Source: Trichopria drosophilae (taxonomy: Eukaryota > Arthropoda > Insecta > Hymenoptera > Diapriidae). From it: a stretch of DNA of 64,000 nt. The first letter of the stretch is position 1. Each line of letters begins with the position of its first letter. Below are positions 45,148-55,097 of this stretch, piece after piece. The position numbers were made by a program, and so were the translations under genes. A model generated the notes under the pieces. It was not told the origin of the DNA and searched no databases. It saw only the letters and a list, made by a program, of their open reading frames with translations. Location: positions 110,597,501-110,661,500 of the forward strand of contig CM059585.1 of assembly GCA_030407085.1 (NCBI GenBank), written 5' to 3'.

Positions 45148-48100
45148 ATGGGAAAGGACAAGAATCGGCAGGACTACCCGGATACTTATCATGCCTGCAT
45201 TCAGTTAGTCGCGCGCCAATATCTTGCGCTTGATACCATCAAGCGATCACATACCGCACTTCAACAAACGGAGCTTACTGAGCAACAAGCACAAACGCGT
45301 CTCCGTTTAGTAGAGGCACAATGGAAACAACTATCCGAGCAACATTTGCAACTCCTGGATTACAAAATCGTACCAGAATGTGCTGACAATGAATATTATA
45401 AGGAAAATTTCATTGCGACCACTGAGGAATTATATGTCGACACGGTTGCAGGGTTGACATCTGTCATCGACCTTCTTCGACCAACGTCTTCTACTTCGAC
45501 TACACCATCAGCAGCACCAGCTCCTGTCACCATCGAACCTCCTCGTCGCACGCAAGTACCAACTATACAGTTACCACGGTTTTCGGGCGAGTATACAGAA
45601 TGGTACGAATTTCGCGATCATTTTTCAGCAATCATTTTGAAGGACAAGTCATTCGATAACTTTCAACGCATGTATTATTTGCGATCTTGCTTAGATGGCG
45701 ACGCAGCCAAATTGATTAAATCTCTGTCGGTACCTGCAGAGAATTTTGAGACCGCGTGGACGATTTTAACGGAACGTTTCGAGCATAAACGTCGTTTATT
45801 AAATGTACTTCTCTCCAAATTATTCGCGTTAAAATCGGTAGTTAACGGTTCGTCCGCGGAGCTTCGTAACTTATTAGATTCCGTACATGAACTCAGCGAA
45901 TCTCTTCGGAAGCTTGAACGACCCCTCTCCGATGATATTCTTGTCTTTGTCATAACGCAACGACTAGATCGCGGAACACGCGAAGCATGGGAACTCGATC
46001 TCGAAGGAGATGCCTATGCGACATATGACGAATTGTATAGATTCTATATCGGAGCAGACACGATTGCAGCAGCGCGACTCATTCGCGATCAACTTGTGGC
46101 TCTTTTAGCCAAAGGTCACTTCATCTTACGGAAATGGGCAAGCAATTCCAGTGAGCTGCTTGCAGATATCACTGAGGAAAATCATGGACTTGCATGCGAC
46201 AAGTCTCTTCAAAATGACGAAACGGTGAAAATTCTCGGACTCGTATGGAATCCGTCTAGTGATTCATACCGCTTCACGGTTCAATGCAGTGATCTTCCAA
46301 ATCTATCGAAACGCACCATCCTGTCCCTAATTGCTCAGATATTCGATCCGCTTGGGTGGATAACACCGGTTGTTGTTCCAGCCAAAGTCATTATGCGACA
46401 GTTGTGGGTTTGTGGATCGGACTGGGATGCTCCAGTGCCTCCCGAGATTGAGCACGCTTGGCGCACATTCTATGCGTCCCTATCGTCGTTAACAAGTCTC
46501 TCTATCCCACGGTGGTTTGGAACATCGCCAACAACAACTTTTGAATTGCACGGCTTCTCGGATGTTTCATCCAAGGCATATGCGGGTGTCGTGTATTTAC
46601 GTGTTGAATCCTCCACGGGACATGTTACAACTGCATTGCTGATGGGAAAGACGCGAGTCGCTCCATTAAAACAGTTGTCGATTCCTCGGCTGGAATTATG
46701 CGGAGCGGTACTCTTGTCCCGATTAGTAACAAAAATTCGGTCATTGGATATCTTTGCCCATTGTCCGATACAATGTTGGACCGATGCAACAATTGTCCTT
46801 GCATGGCTTAAAGCACCTTCTTCGACTTGGAAGGTGTTTGTTGCAAATCGCGTTTCTGAAGTACAAACCTCGTTACCAAATGTACATTGGCGTCATGTGC
46901 CGGGAGTTGACAATCCGGCTGATTTAGGCTCTCGTGGCATGTCAGCCTGCGATATTGGGAACTCCGATTTATGGTGGCATGGCCCCCCCTGGCTTGTACA
47001 GTCACCTGATACTTGGCCACAACAAATCCCCCCAGTCCCTGCAGATGCGCAGCTCGAGATTAGATCGAGCGTTGTATACGCCACGGTAACCATCACTCAT
47101 GAGCATGATGTATTCACCCGATTCTCTGCGTGGCCGCGTATGTGTCGTGTAGTTGCGTTGATCCTGAGACTCTCTCCACATTGGCACAATGTACCAGTGA
47201 AGAATGACCCCGTACCGTCACCTGCACACGACATCTCACGCGTGGCACTTCGCATTATCTCCATAATGCAGTCTATCCATTTTCAAACCGAAATCTCTCT
47301 ATTGTCTGGCAATTCCCCGTCTAAGGACGGAGAGAGATATTTAACATATGGACAATCACTACCAACAACCAGCACACTTCGTCGTCTGAACCCTTTTTTG
47401 GATGCCGATGGGCTGTTACGCGTTGGTGGTCGCATATCGCTATCCCATCTCAATTCGCAAACCAAATTCCCACTGCTGCTTAAATCGTGTCATGTCGCCA
47501 GATTGCTAGTGTCACACGCACATACACGCTGTTTACATGGTGGCATTACGCTGACGCTGAGCACTTTGCGGAACTTCGTATGGGTGATACAAGCGCGAAA
47601 AATCGTGAGATCAGTGATCTTTCGCTGCATAACATGCGCTCGCTATCGTGCTGAGACTCCAACTCAAATGATGGGTTCATTGCCACCGGCCCGCGTAACT
47701 CCTTCGTATCGCGCCTTTGTTGAATGCGGAGTGGACTACGCTGGTCCCATTCAAATGCGTTTGGCAGGCGGTCGCGGGCATCGGGCTCATTCTGCCTATA
47801 TCGCTGTTTTGGTCTGCATGGCATCCCGAGCGGTGCATTTAGAAGTCGTATGTGATTATTCGTCGCTAGCATTTTTCGCAGCTTTCCAACGATTTACTTC
47901 ACGACGCGGTTTGCCAACCACGATATATAGTGACTGCGGTACGACCTTCCAGGGTGCCGATAAGGGCCTACGCGAGGCATATCGTGAGGCAATCAAGAGC
48001 AATGATCTTCGTACCTTTTTGACAGAGGAGCGTGTGACTTGGAAGTTTATCCCGCCTTCTGCACCCCACTTCGGTGGGTTGTGGGAGGCAGGAGTGAGAT

Positions 48101-48648
48101 CTTTGAAACATCACCTTAGGCGTGTACTTGGAGCTCATACTCCAACATACGAGGAACTATCCACGCTTCTCTGTCGCATAGAGGGTTGTTTAAATTCGCG
48201 TCCACTCGCTCCACTAACCGAAGATATCGAGAGCCTCCAAGCCCTCACGCCGGCTCATTTCCTTATCGGCGGCCCCCTTCTGACTACACCACCTTTAATA
48301 ATGAGAGATTACTCTGTAACCCGCATTGCTCGCTGGAATCTACTCCAGCAGTTATTGGAGGAAATTTGGACAAATTGGCTTCGTGATTACGTCACAGCAT
48401 GTCAGCATAGATCGAAATGGCAAACCTCGTCTGCCTCCCTTCAGGTTGGACAACTTGTTTATATGCGAAATAAGAATCTACCTCCCTCGAAATGGGCGCT
48501 TGCTCGTGTAATAGAATGTCATCCGGGACATGACGGACATGTTCGGGTCGTGACTATTCGTACTGCGGACGGAGTGTATAAGCGGCCAATTGTAAAGCTT
48601 GCGTTATTACCTATTGATATTGAACGCCTAAAGGATGCAACTGCGTAG
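45148..48648 (+). CDS. BEL Gag-Pol polyprotein with in-frame internal deletion
   Basis: The in-frame ATG at 45148 is preferred over the GTG at 45073. Gag (DUF1759-like: PTIQLPRFSGEYTEWYEFRD, and FERF-type helices) runs to about 46040, where YDELYRF joins directly to IGADTIAAARLIRDQ, a segment that normally follows the RT YVDD box. Gag's zinc knuckles, the aspartic protease and the RT catalytic core are therefore missing, yet the frame is kept. Downstream are the RT connection (DPLGWITPVVV), an RNase H-like domain (GFSDVSSKAYAGVVYL, IPRLELCGAVLLSR), an integrase zinc region (H..H..C..C), the integrase core (VDYAGPI, YSDCGTTF, PHFGGLWEAGV) and a C-terminal DUF5641-like domain. It cannot self-replicate but could be mobilised in trans. 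Confidence 0.9.
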   Translation: MGKDKNRQDYPDTYHACIQLVARQYLALDTIKRSHTALQQTELTEQQAQTRLRLVEAQWKQLSEQHLQLLDYKIVPECADNEYYKENFIATTEELYVDTVAGLTSVIDLLRPTSSTSTTPSAAPAPVTIEPPRRTQVPTIQLPRFSGEYTEWYEFRDHFSAIILKDKSFDNFQRMYYLRSCLDGDAAKLIKSLSVPAENFETAWTILTERFEHKRRLLNVLLSKLFALKSVVNGSSAELRNLLDSVHELSESLRKLERPLSDDILVFVITQRLDRGTREAWELDLEGDAYATYDELYRFYIGADTIAAARLIRDQLVALLAKGHFILRKWASNSSELLADITEENHGLACDKSLQNDETVKILGLVWNPSSDSYRFTVQCSDLPNLSKRTILSLIAQIFDPLGWITPVVVPAKVIMRQLWVCGSDWDAPVPPEIEHAWRTFYASLSSLTSLSIPRWFGTSPTTTFELHGFSDVSSKAYAGVVYLRVESSTGHVTTALLMGKTRVAPLKQLSIPRLELCGAVLLSRLVTKIRSLDIFAHCPIQCWTDATIVLAWLKAPSSTWKVFVANRVSEVQTSLPNVHWRHVPGVDNPADLGSRGMSACDIGNSDLWWHGPPWLVQSPDTWPQQIPPVPADAQLEIRSSVVYATVTITHEHDVFTRFSAWPRMCRVVALILRLSPHWHNVPVKNDPVPSPAHDISRVALRIISIMQSIHFQTEISLLSGNSPSKDGERYLTYGQSLPTTSTLRRLNPFLDADGLLRVGGRISLSHLNSQTKFPLLLKSCHVARLLVSHAHTRCLHGGITLTLSTLRNFVWVIQARKIVRSVIFRCITCARYRAETPTQMMGSLPPARVTPSYRAFVECGVDYAGPIQMRLAGGRGHRAHSAYIAVLVCMASRAVHLEVVCDYSSLAFFAAFQRFTSRRGLPTTIYSDCGTTFQGADKGLREAYREAIKSNDLRTFLTEERVTWKFIPPSAPHFGGLWEAGVRSLKHHLRRVLGAHTPTYEELSTLLCRIEGCLNSRPLAPLTEDIESLQALTPAHFLIGGPLLTTPPLIMRDYSVTRIARWNLLQQLLEEIWTNWLRDYVTACQHRSKWQTSSASLQVGQLVYMRNKNLPPSKWALARVIECHPGHDGHVRVVTIRTADGVYKRPIVKLALLPIDIERLKDATA

Positions 48649-48740
48649 TTATAGGAATTTAGTAAATAAGACACCGCGTAGCACTTAAGTTATATGTTGT
48701 TTACCGTTGTTGCGCGCTGCGTCGCGCAAGGCGGGCGGTA

Positions 48741-49260
48741 TGTTGATGTATGCAATCGTCTCGCTAATACACCGAAATTACCGAACTATACCGAATTCGA
48801 CGTATATGATTGTTGTGGTGACATCTAGTGATCGTGTTCGGCTATCGGTATCTGTTCACGCGTTTATAAATGATAAAGGGGGCAGTAGACTGTTTCCGTT
48901 TTCCTCGAAGGTATTTGTACCGGTTCCGGGAGACGCCAGTCTATTGCGAACCACTTCGACGATAGAGTCTCGCACAATCACCAATCCGAATCACGCTCGA
49001 ACACGCAAAATTAGTATCGCGATTGGTAATAGCGTGGATAAAACTAGAAATCGAACACGAAGGAACGTGTGATCACGCGTGAAGAAGATCGCGTTCGATT
49101 TTCGTGACGCGTGTACAGGTGCCATATTAAGCCACGTAAGGTGATTAATAAAGTTAGTGAATCTGCACCATAGAATCTTATTTGCCTCTCCGACTACGTC
49201 CTCACGCTCCAAGTTCTTGAAAACGCGAAATATTTCTGCTCGCGTCTCAATTACGGAACA
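48741..49260 (+). repeat. BEL 3' LTR
   Basis: Matches the 5' LTR at 516 of 520 positions by eye. It is followed directly by the ctcac target duplication. Confidence 0.95.
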
Positions 49261-49265
49261 CTCAC

Positions 49266-49440
49266 CATATAACCACGATACTCTTTCAACGGCTTGTATC
49301 GATCTAAAAGTTCAGTTACTGATAATGCGCTTTCTTTAATTTCTTTAATGCGATTTGGTCTTGTTTGTTGCATAGATGTTTGCAACAATTTTTTATTTGT
49401 ATCATCAGCAGCTTTTAAGTTCATCCGCAGACGTTCACGT
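49266..49440 (-). CDS. Internal exon of the uncharacterised minus-strand gene, at the BEL insertion
   Basis: On the minus strand RERLRMNLKAADDTNKKLLQ, then RPNRIKEIKESALSVTELLD, then RYKPLKEYRGYM ends at a donor GTGAG (49265-49261). Those five bases are the BEL target duplication, so a donor survives on both sides of the element. Phase 0 joins exon 40407-40545. At the 5' side the frame meets a stop (TAG at ~49450) where sequence of a possible LTR element begins, so the true acceptor is unclear. Confidence 0.6.
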
Positions 49441-49623
49441 GCTCCAGTCTACTTCGCTTGATCGCATCGAACACAGCGAACAATCACAAAATGGCGCTGG
49501 CTGATTAATTCTTTCAAGACCTGTCTCGTCAGATAATTAAAATCATTTATTTAGTTTTGTGCGCGGACGTTATTAGTATCGGGTCGCCTTTTCTCTGGGA
49601 TCCCGATCATTTTGGTGCCAATT

Positions 49624-49978
49624 GTAAGATGGATGGCCGCCGCCCATATCCGGCTTTGCCCTAAATATTCATGGTCGGCAACGCTAGGATGGTGATTTTA
49701 TTCAAAAAAAAAAAAAAACAATAAAAGAACGACGGAATCTTCGCCACGAGGCCCAATTCTGAACCGACACTAAGTTATCCAAGATGGCGGACAGCTATAC
49801 AAGATGGACGACACGACGCTTCGCTTAAATTCTGAATCAACGCACTCAAATTATGAGCAAAGTCTTAGTTGCGATTTCTCTTTCTCTCCCGTAAATTTAT
49901 GGACGTCCAAATAATTGTGATTATTATGTATGTTATTTTCTCATTTCAATAATAATCTTTTTGCTTGATGATCGAACA
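49624..49978 (-). mobile_element. Possible LTR with adjacent primer-binding site
   Basis: On the minus strand a 355-bp TG..CA unit ends ...CTTACA at 49624, followed by attggcaccaaaatgatcgg, which resembles the primer-binding region of Gypsy-type elements. Only ~180 bases of putative internal sequence (49441-49623) remain before exon sequence. There is no partner LTR and no verified target duplication. An A15 run lies at 49704-49718. Confidence 0.35.
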
Positions 49979-49982
49979 TATA

Positions 49983-50735
49983 CAGGGTCATCGAAAAGTA
50001 TAGGACCCCCCTAATATCTTCAGTTAGAATGCACTTAGGAGAAAATGTCCAATAGCAAAGTTGTATGGTTTCAAGCGGGGAGTAAGATGATGACCTTGAC
50101 TTTGACCTTGACCATGTCCTTCAAGGTCATTTCAAGGTCAATCTTATTTTTTTAAATAGAACCCCCTACATTTTATTGCATATTCTTATAGCTTATCTCG
50201 AGAGCTTTCCAAAACACTATAATAAAATATTTTTTTATTAAGTACTTTTTTAGTTATAAAGGTTTGAAGTTAACAATTTGCATTCTTACTGAAAATATTA
50301 GGGGGATCCGATTAATGTATTTTCTTTGAACCAATTTCTCATAACCTTAATACTTTTGTGCGCCGAATAATGAGACCAATTAATTGGTTCAAAGAAAATA
50401 CATTAATCGGATCCCCCTAATATTTTCAGTAAGAATGCAAATTGTTAACTTCAAACCTTTATAACTCAAAAAGTACTTAATAAAAAAATATTTTATTACA
50501 GTGTTTTGGAAAGCTCTCGAGATAAGCTATAAGAATATGCAATAAAATGTAGGGGGTTCTATTTAAAAAAATAAGATTGACCTTGAAATGACCTTGAAGG
50601 ACATGGTAAAGGTCAAAGTCAAGGTCATCATCTTACTCACCGCTTGAAACCATACAACTTTGCTATTGGACATTTTCTCCTAAGTGCATTCTAACTGAAG
50701 ATATTAGGAGGGTCCGATACTTTTCGATGACCCTG
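49983..50735. mobile_element. Near-perfect 753-bp palindrome, TA target, mariner-type ends
   Basis: TA duplication at 49981-49982 and 50736-50737; ends CAGGGTCATCGAAAAGTA and TACTTTTCGATGACCCTG. The arms of ~350 bases are almost exactly complementary around a ~55-base loop (50325-50385). Each arm carries four copies of TCAAGGTCA or TGACCTTGA-type sequence. No ORF; a non-autonomous foldback. Confidence 0.93.
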
Positions 50736-50865
50736 TATAGAACGTTATTGTAAACTTCAACCAATCTTTCATGCATCTATTCCCTAAATTTCAGGGCATT
50801 TTTGTTTGACATCCTAATTAAATAAATTAAAGTAGTGTTTACTTGTGCAACAAACAAGAAAATAC

Positions 50866-50918
50866 CTACAAGTTCTTTTAAATCAGGCTTCGTAATGTTT
50901 CACCCGTAATGCCCTCAT
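50866..50918 (-). pseudogene. SAM-like exon of the uncharacterised minus-strand gene, one base missing
   Basis: An acceptor (aaatgtcacag) at 50919 is followed by EGITGETLRSL. After CT the frame needs one extra base to continue as DLKELVG up to a donor (GTATTTTC). The pattern G(I)T-ETL--LDLKELV is like SAM domains. As sequenced, the exon is frameshifted, which either kills the gene or is a sequence error. It would be the first recognised exon of the gene ending at 38170. Confidence 0.45.
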
Positions 50919-50959
50919 CTGTGACATTTATGAGTAAAACGATGTTATGCATATAAATC

Positions 50960-51145
50960 TTAGAATAACACATGCCGCAGAACAAAGTATGAGTGTTTCT
51001 TATTGTAATCGGTCCATTCAAAAAAGGGTTTTTCATGCTTAATGATGACATCCTTAAGTTTAATAAATGTTTGTTGATCAGATTGTTGGACACGAAATGC
51101 ATTCAATCGATCATCAATGTATAAAGTTTCCCAAATCATACACAT
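50960..51145 (-). CDS. C-terminal exon of a second uncharacterised gene of the same family
   Basis: The minus-strand frame MCMIWETLYIDDRLNAFRVQ, then QTFIKLKDVIIKHEKPFFEW, ends FVLRHVLF at 50960. A similar ending (two-residue variants of LRH-LF) recurs, from memory, in the partner protein of the SAM family above. Upstream sequence is replaced at 51146 by the dan 3' duplication, so the 5' part is missing here. Confidence 0.45.
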   Translation of the reverse strand: MCMIWETLYIDDRLNAFRVQQSDQQTFIKLKDVIIKHEKPFFEWTDYNKKHSYFVLRHVLF

Positions 51146-51802
51146 AAACTAAATGTTTATGGTGCTGTAATTCGTATGCGTATCCTAAGAACTTGTGCGG
51201 CCGCGAAATAGAGGGCGAACAAGATCTCACGGACGATGTTTGCAACTGTCTACATTTTTCTCGTGTTTCTTCTCATTAATTCTCAATTTTCGACTTTTCT
51301 TTACTTAGTCATTATATGTACCGGTTGAATCGCGCATATGTATTGTCGAATTGTAAAATATAAGATCAAACGGCGCATTGTAAATATTATATGCGGCGCG
51401 GCTTCTTGTACGTAAACATAGGTATTGACACTCGTATCGAATGGCATGAACCATTGTTAATATATAGGAAAAATCATTTCCGTAGGTTAGTCGTAGAAAC
51501 AGTAAGTTGCTATTTTTAATAAAGATGATCAACACGATGTAATCGTTGTACGATGCCACAGTCGAAAATAAACAAAAATAAAAAATATTGTATACTCATT
51601 AATCCTTCACCCTAACTCTATCAAATCTTATATCACTTATCAAATTAAATTATACGTCTCTTAACGTTCACTTAAGTTTGTAAATTTTGTCTTTCATATC
51701 GTTGATTGAATGGAAAATGTACAGATACTTATAAACTAAATCAACGGAACTAGCAAATAACCTCAACTTAGAGGTTCGAATTCATTGTCTATATACACAA
51801 TA
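51144..51802 (+). repeat. 3' region of dan-like gene, copy 3 (no coding part)
   Basis: Starts at ataaactaaatg, which in copy 1 begins at the stop codon of the dan-like ORF, and matches copy 1 for >600 bases. It lacks the 87-bp TTAA MITE found in copy 1 (empty site). It ends at the foldback element 51803-53555, whose ~40-base remnant is also in copy 1 at the corresponding place. Confidence 0.9.
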
Positions 51803-53555
51803 GTATGCATTAAAAGTTGATCCAAATTTGATCAAATCTGGACCAAAGCGAATGAATCAAAAATTGATCAAAATAAGATCACATTTTTGATACATTTTCG
51901 GATGTACAATTTTTCGTCAATTTAATAGGAAGCAGATCAAGATTGGATAGAATTGAAATCACTTCCTGATACAAATCTTACCAGTTTCGATCTATTTTAT
52001 AAACACGCAATTTCGATGCTACTGTATGGCTGCGAATCGTATCAAATTGTGAACTGAATAGGGTATCTTTCCAATCAAAATCTAACCAAATATGACTTTT
52101 TTTTTTGAAACAACAGAATTTCATCTAAGAAGATTCGGTCAAATTAGGCCGAAATGTAGAATATTTCAGATCTAAAAATGTCCAAATATGATACATTTTA
52201 AACTCGATTAGCTATTGTTTAAAGCCGTTTTTGAACCATATAAGAAACGCAGATTACACGAATTCGAAAAAGTTCAAAATAGGATCTAATTCAGATTCAA
52301 TTCCAACCGATTTTGATCCATATTGAATTGGATATTCATTTTGGATAATACATTATGGATCCAACTCCAGTCGGTCAAGATCCAATTCTATCCAATTATG
52401 ATCTGTATCAAATGGGATAGACGTCTCGAAAAATCAACACAGATCTAAATCCAATTGGTCAAAACGGAACGTAATTCAGATCCAATTCTAACCAATTATG
52501 ACCATATTTTGACCAAATGCAAACTAACAATATTTATTTTGTTCTAAAGAGAAATGAATAGCAAGACATATAGCATAACAGTAAAACGTATTTATTTTCA
52601 TATTTTAACAAAATATTATTATAATATAGTTATATTATTGAAATATGTAACAGTTTATTTTTATTTTTTTCTGCAGTTCTGGTGGCATCGATACTCTTTT
52701 TGTTGGCTTTCGGATCGTTGTTTTTTTTTTGAACTGATTCGTAAATAATGACAAAATGAGGCGATCTTTTTGTGGATTTCTTCATCGCTCATCCGCAGGG
52801 CTCGAGGAATGTTGTCATTGACAAAATCTAAATAAAAACAAAATATTAATAATATTAGTTGTTATTGTCATTACACATGTCACTTTACACAGAGAGAAAA
52901 ACAGGGTTAATATAACCACGGAAAAATGGTAGAAACGATTGATATTTGAGGTCATGTACGACGAGTTAAATATCGGGAAATTATTGTCTACTTTATTATC
53001 AACTATCTTATATTTTAACAATAACTTTTATGCACATTTTATTTGCAACTATCTTATTTTTCAATTATAATTTACTTTTTCGAATTCGTGTAATCTGCGT
53101 TTCTTATATGGTTCAAAAGCGGCTTTAAACAATAGCTAATCGAGTTTAAAATGTATCATATTTGAACATTTTTAGATCTGAAATATTCTACATTTCGGCC
53201 TAATTTGACCGAATCTTCTTAGATGAAATTCTGTCGTTTCAAAAAAAAAGAGTCATATTTGGTTAGATTTTGATTGGAAAGATACCCTATTCAGATCACA
53301 ATTTGATACGATTCGCAGCCATATAGTAGCATCGAAATTGCGTGTTCATAAAATAGATCGGAACTGGTAAGATTTCTATCAGGAAGTGATTTCAATTCTA
53401 TGCAATCTTGATCTGCTTCCTATTAAATTGACGAAAAATTGTACATCCGAAAATGTATAAAAAAAGTGATCTTATTTTGATCAATTTTTGATTCATTCGC
53501 TTTCGGCCAGATTTAATCCAATTTGGATCAACTTTTTTTTTACTCACGTGCATAA
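51803..53555. mobile_element. Foldback element, ~470-bp arms, 1.75 kb
   Basis: Arms 51803-52275 and 53079-53555 are complementary (aaagttgatccaaat, ggatgtacaatttttcgtca, gctgcgaatcgtatcaaatt, gtttcttatatggttcaaaa). Loop 52276-53078: its first 260 bases are a degenerate repetition of gatccaattctaaccaatta-like words, and the rest is AT-rich. No transposase. Confidence 0.87.
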
Positions 53556-53974
53556 TTTAACTATTAAAAAAATAAGAAATACACAATTTACGAAATATGG
53601 ATTTTCCATTCAATTCAATTTCGTTTTTTAAAATATGAAATTGACATTGATTACAAACGATTAATATTTCAGTTATACTCTTATATACATTCATTTTGAA
53701 ATGTTCAGTTTCTTTGTTGGTAATGAAATTTTAACAATATTCTATTAAAATAAAATTTCTTCAGATATTAATGAAAAATGTATTTTTATGGGCAGGCATG
53801 AGTAAATTATAATAATAAATGGAACCTACAATTTTTATTTCTTTTAGGGACATCAACGTATGCCTTGCGAGGCCTTAATTTATGTTGATCTTTTTTTGAT
53901 GTAAACAATAGCCACATTTTTTTATATTTGGGCTCGGTAAATGCTAAATTAAATAACGTGACCTTTACAATTCT
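53556..53974. other. No gene recognised
   Basis: AT-rich sequence without repeats or exons that I can see. Confidence 0.45.
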
Positions 53975-54509
53975 TTTGTTTCAAGAACATTTTCAGCAAA
54001 ATTCATGCAAAGAACTGCTTTTGTTGCAAAGTTATAACAATTATTGATAACAACATAAAGTATCTGACGAATTTAACGGTCTTTTTATAAACAATTAAGG
54101 GTGTTCATTTTTTTAAATGATTTAAGATCACTTAAAAAGGCTTCAAGAATATTTTCTGCAATATTCAGAAAATGAACACCCTTTGTTACAAAGTTATAAC
54201 GATTGTTTATAAGAACATAACGACTCTGACGATTTTAACGGTCTTCTTATAAATAATGATGAGTGTTCGTTTTTTAAAAATCATTTAAGATCACTTGTAA
54301 AGGTTTCCGGAATATTCTCTGCAAAATTTCATCAAATGAACACCCTGCATTACAAAGTTATAACGATTGTTTATAAGAACATAACGACTCTGACGATTAT
54401 AACGGTCTTTTTTTAAATAATAAAGTGTGTTCATTTTAAAAAATGATTTTATATCCCTTCTAAGCGCGTCAAGTATATATTCTGCAAAATACAGGAAATG
54501 AACACCCTT
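53975..54509. repeat. Tandem repeat, ~163-bp units, about three copies
   Basis: caaagttataac recurs at 54027, 54189 and 54353 (162 and 164 apart), each followed by cgattgtttataag-like sequence, aacggtctt and a gtgttcattttt module, with aatgaacaccct at the end. About 15% divergence between units. Confidence 0.85.
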
Positions 54510-55097
54510 TATTAAGAATCGATGGGCGGTGGAGAAATGAAATGCGCGATTTTAAATCAGCTCCAAAATGAAAACGAAAAATTTATTTCGATTAACCTGC
54601 GGCGGCGACGATATTTCTCGTGCGGAAAATCGCGTTCCGATCCGATCGAGTTCGTTAGATGGAGTGAGGCAACGGAGGAGGTTATCACGTCGTTTTTTGT
54701 TGCCAAGCAACAAACCTAGGGGAGGGATTTTCATCTTACTCGTTCCGATCTATAATTTATCATCGAGTAGTCGAATATCGTGGACTAACGCCATCTTTCC
54801 TGGCGGTATTCGAAAATCGTTCAAACGGCCCTCGTTCCGAACCTCCGAACTTCTTGTTCACCAAAAGGTCAGCACTGGTACGAAATTGGAGTCCACGGTA
54901 GACCACAAGGTCAAAGGGATCCAGTTCCCCGTCCTCGGAACCAAATGATAGATATTCGACTATCCACACGCTTTTAGATGGATCAGATTCAAAGGGGTTT
55001 TTGAAATAATTGGTTCGCACCGGTGTAATAATCGAGACTCCTCTGTCGCCTCGAAGTAACAAATCGGTGTTTTAAATGTTTCAACGCAATTTTTTGC
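54510..55097 (-). repeat. Dispersed ~600-bp repeat, copy 2 (inverted relative to 738-1363)
   Basis: The complement of this stretch follows 738-1363 in order. A plus-strand frame at 54568-54948 preserves IRKSFKRPSF and VSTGTKLESTVDHKV as in copy 1. Direct contact with the 163-bp tandem repeat at 54510 marks one boundary. Confidence 0.75.

Larger units (their letters stand above)
43963..49260 (+). mobile_element. BEL/Pao LTR retrotransposon, 5.3 kb, 5-bp target duplication
   Basis: Two 520-bp LTRs (43963-44482, 48741-49260) begin TGTTGATG and end GGAACA, with four differences by eye, so the insertion is recent. ctcac flanks both sides (43958-43962, 49261-49265). A candidate primer-binding site TGGCGATCCTGCCAGGAT starts two bases after the 5' LTR, and a purine-rich aaggcgggcgg precedes the 3' LTR. 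One long ORF (45148-48648) encodes a Gag-Pol that lacks its middle. The element lies in an intron of the minus-strand gene, and its target duplication is that intron's 5' splice site read on the other strand. Confidence 0.95.

Noticed and set aside
45675..47872. Minus-strand ORFs of 60-108 residues
   Set aside because: Antisense shadows of the BEL polyprotein.
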